DNA from: Bacteroidota bacterium
GTDB lineage: Bacteria > Bacteroidota > Bacteroidia > 2-12-FULL-35-15
Assembly (NCBI GenBank): GCA_025363555.1
Contig: JANYDQ010000151.1
Span: forward strand, 1-51,343
DNA: 51,343 bases
Reading direction: 5' to 3'
Below, one piece after another: positions 40,589-50,700 of the stretch (its first letter is position 1; the number at the start of each line of letters is the position of its first letter). Position numbers and translations under genes: made by a program. The notes under the pieces are model-generated. The model saw nothing but the letters and a program-made list of their open reading frames with translations, searched no databases and was not told the origin of the DNA.

Positions 40589-42103
40589 TTACGCTTTATT
40601 TATTTTCCGTAACAAATAATTTTGACCTAAAAAAACACCGCAGGTGCGGATGGCGCCCACTGTAACGCCAAGTACTCCGTGCATATTCAAATTTTGTCCG
40701 GTAAAAAAGAGATTTGGAATTTTGGTAGTGGGAGAAATAAACGTTTTCAATGGGTCGCGGTAATCTTTAGCAATACCATACACACCTCCGTCTTTTGCCC
40801 CAATGTAATCGCGATAAGTAAGTGGAGTGGAAGTGGTATATGATTTTATAAGACTTCGGATAGCAGGAATCTTTTGTTCTACCAAATCGAGGATTTTTTC
40901 AGTTTGTTTTTGTTTGAAATCTTCGTATAGTTCTCCCCTGGAATCTTTATGTTTTGGAACGGTAACATAGGTGTTTTCCCATTGTTTAACTTCTTCGAAT
41001 TTCATATAGGTTAAAATGGTCATGCTGTCAGCATATTCTCCTCCTTTGGTTGATTTAGGAATAAAGGCACAAAACATATCAGGAGATTGTTCACCGGTGT
41101 AATTAATGCCTGTCCACACATCATTTCTCCTGTAATGATAATAATTCTGGTTAATATATTTAAAGGAATTTGGCTTTAAAACAATATCAACAATGAATGC
41201 AGATGCACAGTTTTCTAAACCCAGTAAACGGTTTCGGTAGGCATTTTTTATGGTTGTTGTTTCCAGCATTTCCATGGTAGTAGCAGGGTGAATATTAGAA
41301 ATAAAATTCTTCCCTTCAATATGTTCACCATCTTTTAATTCGATGTGGGTAACAACTCCGTTTTTTTCCACAATTTTTGTTACTTCTGCATAGTTACGAA
41401 TTTCACCTCCGTTTTCTTTTATCTGTTTGGTAAGAAGGCGCTCTATTTGTGCTCCTCCATCCACACATTTATAAGCACTTTCTATGTAGGTATTTACAAC
41501 CAGGGCATGCACATATAAAGGTGTTTTTATTCCATCACCTGCATAAAGAGGATTAGAACCACCTAATACGCTTTGCAAACGCTTATCCGAAGTAACGGAA
41601 GCAATAAAATCTCTGGCGTTTACATCCAGGTATTTTGTTCCGAGAATCGGTGCATCGTCTTCTCTAAGTTGATACAAAGGAAAATAATTACACACTTCCT
41701 GTATTAGTTTAGTATAGTTTTTTAATTCTTCGCGCTGGTGAGGAAAGTCCTTTGCTAATTGTTCCACAAAATTATCATACCCTTGCGCGTGGCTGTATTC
41801 GTGTTCATCATCGCTAAAGGAAATGATGTCGAATCCGTTCATATCCATTTTGATTAAATGGAGTTTATCCATGATACCAAAATATTTGAAACATTGATTC
41901 AGGTTTTGTCCTTCGTCCAAACCACCTATGTAATGAATGCCAGTATCAAATATGGCTTTGTCGCGAACAAAGATTTGCAGACTGCCGCCCAACTGTCGGT
42001 TTTTTTCCAGTATCAGTACTTTATAACCTTCTTTACTTAAAATGTATGCACACTCCAACCCTCCAAGTCCGCTACCAATAATTACAATATCGTATTTCGC
42101 CAT
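40589..42103 (-). CDS. FAD-dependent oxidoreductase of the phytoene desaturase/retinol saturase type
   Basis: The 504-residue product has the dinucleotide-binding GSGLGGLECAYIL near the N-terminus, KNRQLGGSLQIF, a central GGAQIERLLTKQIKENGGEI and a C-terminal second FAD contact at FTGQNLNMHGVLGVTVG. Carotene desaturase-like and all-trans-retinol saturase-like proteins share this layout. In flexirubin/aryl-polyene loci similar enzymes sit next to the MMPL fusion, as here, where the gene starts 4 bp after that gene's stop. A role in reducing or isomerising a polyene chain is plausible but not shown. Confidence 0.88.
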   Translation of the reverse strand: MAKYDIVIIGSGLGGLECAYILSKEGYKVLILEKNRQLGGSLQIFVRDKAIFDTGIHYIGGLDEGQNLNQCFKYFGIMDKLHLIKMDMNGFDIISFSDDEHEYSHAQGYDNFVEQLAKDFPHQREELKNYTKLIQEVCNYFPLYQLREDDAPILGTKYLDVNARDFIASVTSDKRLQSVLGGSNPLYAGDGIKTPLYVHALVVNTYIESAYKCVDGGAQIERLLTKQIKENGGEIRNYAEVTKIVEKNGVVTHIELKDGEHIEGKNFISNIHPATTMEMLETTTIKNAYRNRLLGLENCASAFIVDIVLKPNSFKYINQNYYHYRRNDVWTGINYTGEQSPDMFCAFIPKSTKGGEYADSMTILTYMKFEEVKQWENTYVTVPKHKDSRGELYEDFKQKQTEKILDLVEQKIPAIRSLIKSYTTSTPLTYRDYIGAKDGGVYGIAKDYRDPLKTFISPTTKIPNLFFTGQNLNMHGVLGVTVGAIRTCGVFLGQNYLLRKINKA

Positions 42104-42107
42104 TTTC

Positions 42108-45100
42108 TTATTTCCTTACAATATAAATAACATTTGAAGTTAATCGTGTATTGTCAATTTTTTGAATGTCCAGGTTATGCTTTTTAACCAGGTCCGTAAT
42201 AAAACTTGCAGGAACAAATTCCAGTTTGTTTTTTGTTTTATTAAAACCGAAAGTGGTAGAAATAAATTCGGTGTAACGTGTGCCTCTGTGACGTTTTTCT
42301 AAACTTTTGTCGGCATCACGTATCAATAACATACCATTTGGATTAAGATGGTTTATGCATTTTACAATTAGTTTTTCCTGTTCGGCAACCGGCAGGTAAT
42401 GCAATATATCGCTCAAAATAAACGCATCGCTTTTTGGTAATTCACATTCGGTAGCATCGGCTGCAAAAAAAGAAATGTTGCTGGTCTTGGAGAAACAATT
42501 AGTTGCTGTGGCAATTTTTTCTTCATCGTAATCCATACCGGTTATAATTCTGTCTTCACTCATGAGGCTTAACATGTAAGGCAGAAAACCATAACCACAA
42601 CCCACATCTGTAATGGTTCCTTTCTTTGGCAGCAACGATTCAAATAAACGGTATTTATCTTCCATTTTAACTTTTATGCGCATATACCATTCCAGCAATG
42701 GTCCTTTATAAATATAATTTTTTGTCAGGCGATTATAAAAGTAATCTACCGTTTCAATTTCCTTCCGCATCTTATTATATTCTTCTTTAAAATACCTGCT
42801 TATGCGTTTTGTTCGTTCCGAATAATTTTCACCGTACGATGTATTATCGGGAGTAATTCGTGGAAGATATTGAATGGTTAATTTTCCAGGCTTCAAAATA
42901 AAACTGTCGTCTTTTCCTTGTGCAAATGCAGTTCCGTGAACAAGTATGGGAACAATATCTACTTTTAACCGTTCGGCAATAAAAAAAGCTCCTTTGTGAA
43001 AACGCCCTAATTTAGCAGTTTCTGAACGTGCTCCTTCAGGAAATAAAACTAAAGAATATCCTTCATCAAACAAATTTTTTATTTTCTCCAGGTTATCTTC
43101 ATATCCTGCTGCTTTCGGAATAAAACCACCAAGGCGCACTATGGGTCCCATAAAGGGGGAATTCCACACCCAGTCGTTTACCATTAAAATTAATTTCGGA
43201 TTTAACGATTGCATCAGCAGGGCATCTATTACTGAATGATGATTAGCGATAACGATTGCGGGTTTTTCAAACTTTTCTTTAGAAAGGTTACTAATTTTTT
43301 TGGGTACGTGAGGATGCACATGTATCATCGAATAAGCAAAATAATGTCTTAGCAGGTGAAATAGTTTTAACCTTGTTTTCTTCGGCAATGGTAATAATTT
43401 AACTACTATAAAGCCCAGGATAATTAACAAAAAGCAACCAACCGTAAACCATGTAAAAGCAAAAACAGATTGTGCTAAACTTAGAAAAGTATAAGGAACC
43501 CTTTTCTTGTTCGTTCTGTTGGTAATAAAGAATTTGAAAAGTGCGGGCTGTATGGTATTTGAAATTATTAATACCGAAAACATACCGATTATGGTTATTA
43601 ATCCTATAGATTTTAAAGCAGGGTGAGAAGCAAAAACCAACACTCCTATTCCAATCATGGTAGTAGTGGCAGATATAAATATCCCTGTTTTATACGATAC
43701 CAGGTTTTTTTGCCCTGTTTTATATTCATTCATCAGGGCATCGGTAATAAAGATGCTATAATCGTCTCCCAAACCAAAAATGAAAGTAGAAACGATAATA
43801 TTAATGATGTTAAATTTTATTCCGAAAGCTCCCATTACTCCCAGTATGCAAAGCCAGCTCAATAGCATGGGTATATAGGTTATAATAGCAAGTTCGAACC
43901 TGCCGTAAGAAATAATGAGCATTATTAACACCAGCATGGAGGATATGCCAAGAATTAAATTAAAGTTAGATTTAATAATAGCAATAAACCGGTTGGTCAG
44001 AAATTTTTTATCAAACACTACCAGGTCTTTGTTTTCAATAAAGGCATTATATACCTTGTCTTCGTTTTCCGCAGTGGCTTTTATAATAGTTACTACAGTG
44101 GTTTCATTTTTGTTTTCGCTGATGTAATTATCAAGCATCGTTGATTTTAGTCCGCTAAAAGCTGATGCTGCTATGGGAGTAAACGGTTTGTTCAGCAACT
44201 CATAAAACCCTGCAAATGCACTTTCCTTAAACTTGTACTTTGCCGATTTTTCTATTAACTCTTTTTTTAGTTTCTCTTTCTTCTTCACTGTCCAGAAGGC
44301 ATTCCAGCGGGCTATTCGTTTTTCCTGTTCTGATTTAGACAGCAGGATTGTAGAAATAGACGAATACTTTTTCAGCACCTTCTCTTTCTCCAGTTTTTCC
44401 AATGCAGGCAAACTCTTTTCGCTGTTGGCAAGTGCTTCGTCCAGGGTTTTTCCGCTTGCCACCAGGTAAATGCTTTTTAACGACACATTGCTGATGGCAT
44501 TCAGGTTTTGTTCGGCTTTCGCCAAATGGGAGTTCACATAATTCATCTTCATCATATCGGTTTCAAAACCCACGTTTTGAGAAGTAAAAACAGAAATGGT
44601 ACAACAAATTAATATAAACCCAATAAGGTACTTGTTTTTTTCAAACTGGTAAGCAGCTATTTTTTCGACCAGGTTCAGCTTATGTTCTTTGTGTTCGGTA
44701 TGCTCTATGGTTTTTCTTTTCCGCATAAAATGTGGAAAAATGATAAGTGTAAACAGTGCCGCTCCCAGCAAACTGAACGCAGCAAACATTCCAAAATCCT
44801 GCAATGCTTCCGATTTAATAAATGTTAAACCCAAAAATGCTCCTATAGTAGTTGTGCTTCCCAATGTTAATGGAAATGCTAAATCCTTTACCGTTTCCTC
44901 TCCCGAATTTACATGTTTAAAATGGGTATAAAAATGAATGGTGTAATCCATCGCTATTCCCAATACCATGGAGCCTGCTCCAATGGCTATTCCCGAAATA
45001 GTTCCTTTGTACAAATACAACAGCGCCAGCGAAAATGCCCCGCCAAACAAAACAGGAATAAAGATGAGAAAAAATACTTCTATTCGTTTAAAGAAAAAAC

Positions 45101-45962
45101 TGATAAATAAAAACAAGCCAATTAAAGTGATGCTTACCGTAAGGGTTACATCTTTTTTTATCTGCACAGCATTGCCTACCGCCACAGCCGCTGTGCCAAA
45201 ATACTCGGCAGCTATTTTGTTTTTCGAAAAACTACTGTTTTTATTAATCGCGTCATCCAGCAAACCAAGCAGTTCTTTGTTCTTTGCCGTTTCCGATGGT
45301 TTTACTTTTGGAGTAATAAAAAACAGCAAATGCTTTTTGTCTTTTGTAAATATATAACCGTTTTCCAACTCAAAATTATCATCAAACTGCAAACTCTGCA
45401 TCCGCTTTAGTGCATAAGGAGTAATACCAATGGGGTCGCGGAGAATGTTTTTTTTCAATACTAAACTTGCAGGAGAAAGCAACGTTTTATATTCCTTTTC
45501 AAGCGTGGTATCCAGTCGTTCGGGAGTAATTAATCGGGCAAGAGTGGCATAATCTTTTTCCTCCAAAAACACTGGCAGGTTATCCACAAAGGTGGTATAT
45601 ACGTCATATATCACATTGTCGTTTACCTTATACGTTATGTCTTTTACCAGCGAAGTATCAAATTTCTGAACCGAGGAAACAAGGCTATCGGTAAAAGTCA
45701 TTAATGCTTCCGGCTGGGCTTTGGCTGTAGAATCGGTAAGCGAAACGGTTACCACCAGTTTGTCCAGGAACTTCGAGTTTTTAAAAATAGTATTCAGCCT
45801 TTCCACCTTTGCATCCGAAGGCATCATTTTGGTAATATCCTCTTCCAGTTTTATTTTGGAAGCAAAAACACCTGCAAACACCACCGCACCCAAAAACAAA
45901 AGAAAGAATACCACCCTTCTCTTTTTCAGAAACCTGTAAATAAATGTAAATAATATACTCAT
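42108..45962 (-). CDS. Trifunctional MMPL exporter / lysophospholipid acyltransferase / SAM methyltransferase
   Basis: The 1284-residue fusion has three parts. Residues 1 to about 830 are an RND/MMPL exporter with about 12 helices and two periplasmic domains; its paired helix motifs are IAMDYTIHFYTHF and GLGDDYSIFITDA. Residues about 890-1065 are a PlsC-type acyltransferase with the HxxxxD motif in ANHHSVIDALL and LVLFPEGARSETAKLG. Residues about 1100-1284 are a class I methyltransferase with ITDVGCGYGFLPYML and LSDILHYLP. The same fusion is known in flexirubin and aryl-polyene clusters, where it is thought to build and export an acylated pigment lipid. Spacings of 12 bp upstream and 4 bp downstream indicate one operon. 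Confidence 0.93.
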   Translation of the reverse strand: MSILFTFIYRFLKKRRVVFFLLFLGAVVFAGVFASKIKLEEDITKMMPSDAKVERLNTIFKNSKFLDKLVVTVSLTDSTAKAQPEALMTFTDSLVSSVQKFDTSLVKDITYKVNDNVIYDVYTTFVDNLPVFLEEKDYATLARLITPERLDTTLEKEYKTLLSPASLVLKKNILRDPIGITPYALKRMQSLQFDDNFELENGYIFTKDKKHLLFFITPKVKPSETAKNKELLGLLDDAINKNSSFSKNKIAAEYFGTAAVAVGNAVQIKKDVTLTVSITLIGLFLFISFFFKRIEVFFLIFIPVLFGGAFSLALLYLYKGTISGIAIGAGSMVLGIAMDYTIHFYTHFKHVNSGEETVKDLAFPLTLGSTTTIGAFLGLTFIKSEALQDFGMFAAFSLLGAALFTLIIFPHFMRKRKTIEHTEHKEHKLNLVEKIAAYQFEKNKYLIGFILICCTISVFTSQNVGFETDMMKMNYVNSHLAKAEQNLNAISNVSLKSIYLVASGKTLDEALANSEKSLPALEKLEKEKVLKKYSSISTILLSKSEQEKRIARWNAFWTVKKKEKLKKELIEKSAKYKFKESAFAGFYELLNKPFTPIAASAFSGLKSTMLDNYISENKNETTVVTIIKATAENEDKVYNAFIENKDLVVFDKKFLTNRFIAIIKSNFNLILGISSMLVLIMLIISYGRFELAIITYIPMLLSWLCILGVMGAFGIKFNIINIIVSTFIFGLGDDYSIFITDALMNEYKTGQKNLVSYKTGIFISATTTMIGIGVLVFASHPALKSIGLITIIGMFSVLIISNTIQPALFKFFITNRTNKKRVPYTFLSLAQSVFAFTWFTVGCFLLIILGFIVVKLLPLPKKTRLKLFHLLRHYFAYSMIHVHPHVPKKISNLSKEKFEKPAIVIANHHSVIDALLMQSLNPKLILMVNDWVWNSPFMGPIVRLGGFIPKAAGYEDNLEKIKNLFDEGYSLVLFPEGARSETAKLGRFHKGAFFIAERLKVDIVPILVHGTAFAQGKDDSFILKPGKLTIQYLPRITPDNTSYGENYSERTKRISRYFKEEYNKMRKEIETVDYFYNRLTKNYIYKGPLLEWYMRIKVKMEDKYRLFESLLPKKGTITDVGCGYGFLPYMLSLMSEDRIITGMDYDEEKIATATNCFSKTSNISFFAADATECELPKSDAFILSDILHYLPVAEQEKLIVKCINHLNPNGMLLIRDADKSLEKRHRGTRYTEFISTTFGFNKTKNKLEFVPASFITDLVKKHNLDIQKIDNTRLTSNVIYIVRK

Positions 45963-45974
45963 CCTTTTACCTCA

Positions 45975-47135
45975 TCATCTTTTTAACAACCTGCGTTCGG
46001 CAATTTTAAAAAACACATAAGCCGCTGCACCCAGCACCACAGCCATAATAACCGCAAACACCACACTGCCCACCAGGTATTCCACCAGGTGCTGTTTCAA
46101 CACTTCAAAAGTTAAACTGCTGTTAAAAATACTACCATGTACATCTTTGCCCAACACCAGTTGCCCGGTTTTTAAACTTCCGTAAAGCAAAAAAGGAATC
46201 ATGGGCGGAACACTAATATTAGCCGCCAAGCCCACTATTGCCTTATTCATTTTCATAAAATGAGCCAGCACCAGTGCCGCCACAAACTGGTAGCCCCAAA
46301 TAGGAATAATACCCATAAAAACTCCAAAACCTACCGCCACCGCTTTCTTTACCACCGGTTCCTTTGTATCCAAAAAATGGCGGTGCATAAACCGCTTTGC
46401 ATTTTGCCTGGTTAAACTTTTAAAAAACCGAACCGGCTTATACCACAGCAAAGCCGGAAAAAATAATACGGTATTTAAAACCGTTATCCTTGCAAAATCT
46501 GCAAAGGGCCTGAAATGCGACACCCTTTTTCCTTCTTCAGCATAAAAAACCTTTACCGCCACCGCCTCCACAGGTATTCCCCGCCAGGCAGCCCTCACCA
46601 TTACCTCCAGTTCCCACTCATACCCGCTCGTAAACCATCGCATTCCCTTTAGCTGGTTCAGCGGATATAACCTATAGCCACTCTGCGTATCGGGCAAGTT
46701 GATGCCTGTTTGAAATTTAAACCAGAAATTAGAAATCCGGTTGCCCATCGTATTTTTCTTCGGCATATTTTCCTGCAGCAGGTTTCGCGCCCCTATAAGC
46801 AGGGTATCCGGAACCAATTCTATCCGCTTAACAAACTCCCCAATATCGGCAGCAAAATGCTGCCCGTCACTATCCATCGTTATGGCATACCTAAACCCCC
46901 TTTTCATTGCCCTTTTCAAACCCAATCTTAGTGCCCAGCCCTTTCCCCTGTTTTTGCCATATTCCACCACCTCTATACCCTTCACCCCGGCAAGCAATGA
47001 AGCGGTTTCGTCCGTGCTGCCGTCATTCACCACTATCACATCTGCACACAAGTTCCTAACCTGGTTTACCACCGCCAACAACGTTCCCCCATTATTATAA
47101 GTAGGAATAACCACGCAGCAGCCCAGGTTAGCCAT
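45975..47135 (-). CDS. GT2 glycosyltransferase fused to DUF2062
   Basis: The product is 386 residues from the ATG at 47135; the ORF-track start (TTG at 47186) adds 17 residues and lies in AT-rich leader. A GT2 domain at about 1-220 has VVIPTYNNGGTLLAV, VIVVNDGSTDETASLL and TMDSDGQHFAADIGEFVKR. A DUF2062 membrane domain follows at about 245-380 (VAVGFGVFMGIIPIWGYQFV and AALVLAHFMKMNKAIVGLAA). DUF2062-GT2 proteins sit beside MMPL fusions in aryl-polyene/flexirubin loci and probably add a sugar to the lipid product. It is first in the operon, and a TATTTTTG -7 element lies about 98 bp upstream. Confidence 0.9.
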   Translation of the reverse strand: MANLGCCVVIPTYNNGGTLLAVVNQVRNLCADVIVVNDGSTDETASLLAGVKGIEVVEYGKNRGKGWALRLGLKRAMKRGFRYAITMDSDGQHFAADIGEFVKRIELVPDTLLIGARNLLQENMPKKNTMGNRISNFWFKFQTGINLPDTQSGYRLYPLNQLKGMRWFTSGYEWELEVMVRAAWRGIPVEAVAVKVFYAEEGKRVSHFRPFADFARITVLNTVLFFPALLWYKPVRFFKSLTRQNAKRFMHRHFLDTKEPVVKKAVAVGFGVFMGIIPIWGYQFVAALVLAHFMKMNKAIVGLAANISVPPMIPFLLYGSLKTGQLVLGKDVHGSIFNSSLTFEVLKQHLVEYLVGSVVFAVIMAVVLGAAAYVFFKIAERRLLKR

Positions 47136-47232
47136 TTTAACACGATAAAATTCTACATCTCTAACCACCTTATATTTTAATAACAACTAATTAACCCCTC
47201 AATTACCCCCCGTACCCTTTTAAAAAAGGCTG

Positions 47233-47240
47233 CAAAAATA
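47233..47240 (-). promoter_or_regulatory. Predicted -7 element (TATTTTTG) for the GT2/MMPL/FAD operon
   Basis: The plus strand reads CAAAAATA, an exact minus-strand TAnnTTTG match. The roughly 90-nt leader could hold regulatory sequence, but I see no clear structure in it. Confidence 0.45.
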
Positions 47241-47397
47241 GTATTTTTATTCGTTCACCGCCCCCAAACCTTTACTTTAACTTAACGCCTTCGCTTGTCC
47301 CATCGCATCTCTCACAAAACCTATATATCAAATAACGTTTCCCATTCCAAAACCAACTTCCCCTGCAAATTCATTTCCCGATTTTAAAAATTAAACC

Positions 47398-47405
47398 TAC
47401 ATTTG
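47398..47405 (+). promoter_or_regulatory. Predicted -7 element (TACATTTG) for the 49-residue gene
   Basis: This is an exact TAnnTTTG match ending 4 bp before the ATG at 47410, implying a leaderless or nearly leaderless mRNA. Confidence 0.4.
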
Positions 47406-47409
47406 CAAC

Positions 47410-47559
47410 ATGAAAAAAGCACTCTTCAAAATTCTTGCAAAGTTCAACAAATCCGTATTGCCCAAATACCATTACCGCGACCTCACAAAACTCAAAAAAT
47501 GGGAAAAAGCAATGGTCGCTTATAAATATTGGGTCACCACCAATTCTTTAGATGATTAA
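47410..47559 (+). CDS. Conserved 49-residue basic protein
   Basis: The ORF is too short for the supplied track. The product begins MKKALFKILAKFNKSVLPKY, has LTKLKKWEKAMVAYKYWVT in the second half and ends TTNSLDD. I recall nearly identical short proteins (MKKxxFKxLAKxNKxxLPxY...WRYWVTxNALD) across Bacteroidota, sometimes given the doubtful name SsrA-binding protein. The amphipathic N-terminal helix and basic centre suggest membrane or RNA binding, but the function is not known. It stands alone; the divergent operon starts 274 bp to the left. Confidence 0.75.
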   Translation: MKKALFKILAKFNKSVLPKYHYRDLTKLKKWEKAMVAYKYWVTTNSLDD

Positions 47560-47723
47560 ACACTTCTCCCTTGGAGAGGGAAGTAACCCATAATTCAACT
47601 TAAAATTACCACGCATCCTATTATTTTTTCTATCTCGATAATTATAAGGTATTTAGTACCCTCAATTAATTAAGCAATAAAACAATTTATCAATTATAAA
47701 AAACAATCCATCAATTATAAAAT

Positions 47724-50700
47724 ATGAAATCAAAACTACTCATCACCCTATCCCTCATCGCAACCATTTCTTTTGCCCAAAAAGCAAAAGACAAAAGCAA
47801 CCAAAAAGAAAAAGACAAAAAATGGGACGTTGCCAATCCCAAAGGAACCTCCAAAGAAGTAGATTTTACCACCTCCGAAGGCACCTGGATGAACCTCGAT
47901 GTGAGTCCCGATGAACAAACCATCGTCTTCGATATGTTGGGAGACATCTATTCCATGCCCGTTTCCGGTGGCGTAGCCAAAGTATTGCGCAGCGGTTTCC
48001 CCTTCGAAGTGCAACCCCGCTTTTCCCCTGACGGCAAAAAGATTTCTTTTACTTCTGATGCAGGGGGCGGAAACAACATCTGGACAATGAACCCGGACGG
48101 AACAGATGCCAAACAAATAACCAAAGAAAGTTTCCGCTTACTCAACAATGCAGTCTGGACACCCGATGGGCAATACCTCATTGCCCGAAAACATTTTACC
48201 TCCACCCGTTCCTTAGGCGCTGGCGAAATGTGGATATATCACATCAGCGGTGGCGAAGGCTTGCAGTTAACCGTAAAAAAGAATGCACAGCAGGATGCAG
48301 GCGAACCTTGTGTTTCCCCTGATGGGCGATATGTGTATTACAGCGAAGACATGTATCCTGGCGGAATGTTTTTGTATAACAAAGACCCCAACAAACAAAT
48401 ATATGTCATCAAAAGATACGACCGCCAAACAGGCGAAACCGATGACATTACCGGTGGTCCGGGCGGTGCCTTCCGACCACAAATTTCTAAAGACGGCAAA
48501 ACACTTGCCTTTGTAAAACGCGTGCACGAAGCGTCTGTTCTGTATTTACGAAACATGGAAACTGGTGAAGAATATCCCATCTATGATAAATTGAGCAAAG
48601 ACCAGCAGGAAGCCTGGGCGATATTCGGAGTATATACCAATTTTGCCTGGCTAAACGACAAGCACATTATCATCTGGGCAAACGGTAAAATAATGAACGT
48701 GGACATTGATAAATCTTCCGCCAGCGAAATTCCTTTCACCGTCAATGCAAAACACAAAGTAATAGATGCCCTTCATTTCCGCCAGGAAGTAGCTCCCGAT
48801 AAATTTACAGTCAAAGTAATTCGCAACCTCACCGTTAGTGCCAACGAAAAAACAGTTGTTTTTAATTCCGTTGGTTATTTATGGAAAAAAGACTTGCCCG
48901 ATGGAACTCCAACCCGGTTAACCTCTTCCAAAGATTTTGAATTCGAACCTTCCTTTTCTTCAACTGAAGACGAAATAATATACACCACCTGGAACGATGA
49001 AAACATGGGCTCCATAATGAAAATGAGTTTAACCGACAAAACCCCCATGAAAATGACACAGGAAAAAGGGATATATCGTTCTCCACATATCTCTCCTGAC
49101 GGAACAAAAGTAGTATATGTAAAAGAAGACGGAAACGACCACATGGGCTATACCTTTTCTGTCCATCCGGGCATTTATGTAATGGATAACATACCCAATA
49201 GGGCTCCCAAATTACTAAGCAAAGAGGGCAATAATCCGCAGTTTCTGGGCAATGACAAAGTAATGTTTCAAACCGAAGATGGCGACAATAAAGTATTTAA
49301 AACCATCGACCTGACCACCAACGAAACCAAAACCTGTTTCACTTCCAAATACGCCACCTCGGTCGTTCCAAGTCCCGATGGAAACTGGGTTGCTTTCATC
49401 GAATTGTTTAAAGCATACATTGCCGCATTTCCCCAGACAGGCAAACCCATTGATTTATCAGCCAATATGGGAGCAATGCCCGTGGCACAAATTGCAAAAG
49501 ACGCAGGGCTCAATTTAGTGTGGAGCAAAGACAGCAAACGCATTCACTGGACCTACAGCGATGAATATTACACCAACAACCTCAAAGAACGATTTGCTTT
49601 CCTGCAAGGCGCACCCGACAAACTCCCACCCATGGACAGCATTGGTGTAAAAATAGGATTAACCCTCCCAACAGATAAACCAAAAGGATACATTGCCTTA
49701 AAAGGAGCAAGAATTATTTCCATGAAAGGAGACGAAGTAATAGAAAACGGAACCATTATTATCAACGAAAATAAAATAGAAGCCATCGGCAAAGCAGACG
49801 AAATAAAAATACCCACCGATGCCAAAGTAATAGACTGCACAGGTAAAACCATTATGCCCGGCATGGTGGATGTCCACTCCCATTTAAGCACCTGGCGATT
49901 AGGTCCCAGTCCTCAAAAACAATGGAGCTATTATGCCAACCTTGCTTTTGGCGTAACCACCACCCACGACCCTTCTTCCAATTCCGAAATGGTTTTTTCT
50001 CAATCCGAAATGGTCAAAGCCGGCTATATGGTGGGTCCCCGCATCTATTCCACCGGAACCATACTTTACGGTGCCGAAGGCGATTTCAAAGCAGTAATCA
50101 ATAACTATAACGATGCCCGCTCCGCCATAGCCCGCACCAAAGCCTTTGGCGCATTTTCCGTAAAAAGCTATAACCAGCCCCGCAGAGAGCAACGCCAGCA
50201 GGTCATTGCTGCCGCCCGCGAATTGCAAATAAACGTGGTGCCCGAAGGCGGCTCCACCTATTTTGACAACATGAGCGAAATACTGGACGGGCACACAGGC
50301 ATAGAACATAACATTCCCATTGCCGATTTGAGCAACGATGTTATAAAACTCTGGAGCGCCAGCAAAACCGGCTACACCCCCACACTCATTGTAGCTTACG
50401 GAGCCATAAACGGAGAAGTATATTGGTACCAGAAAACAAACGTATGGGAAAACAAACGACTCCTTAATTTCATCCCAAGAAACATCATCGATGCTAAATC
50501 CCGCGAACGAACCATCATTCCGGACGAAGAATACCAATGGGGATGGATGCAGGTTTCCCGCTCGTGCAAAAAACTAACCGATGCCGGGGTGAAAGTAAAC
50601 ATGGGTTCTCACGGACAAATACAAGGCATTGGAGCACACTGGGAACTCTGGATGTTGCAGATGGGCGGACTTACCGCGTTACAGGCAATTCGCTGTGCCA

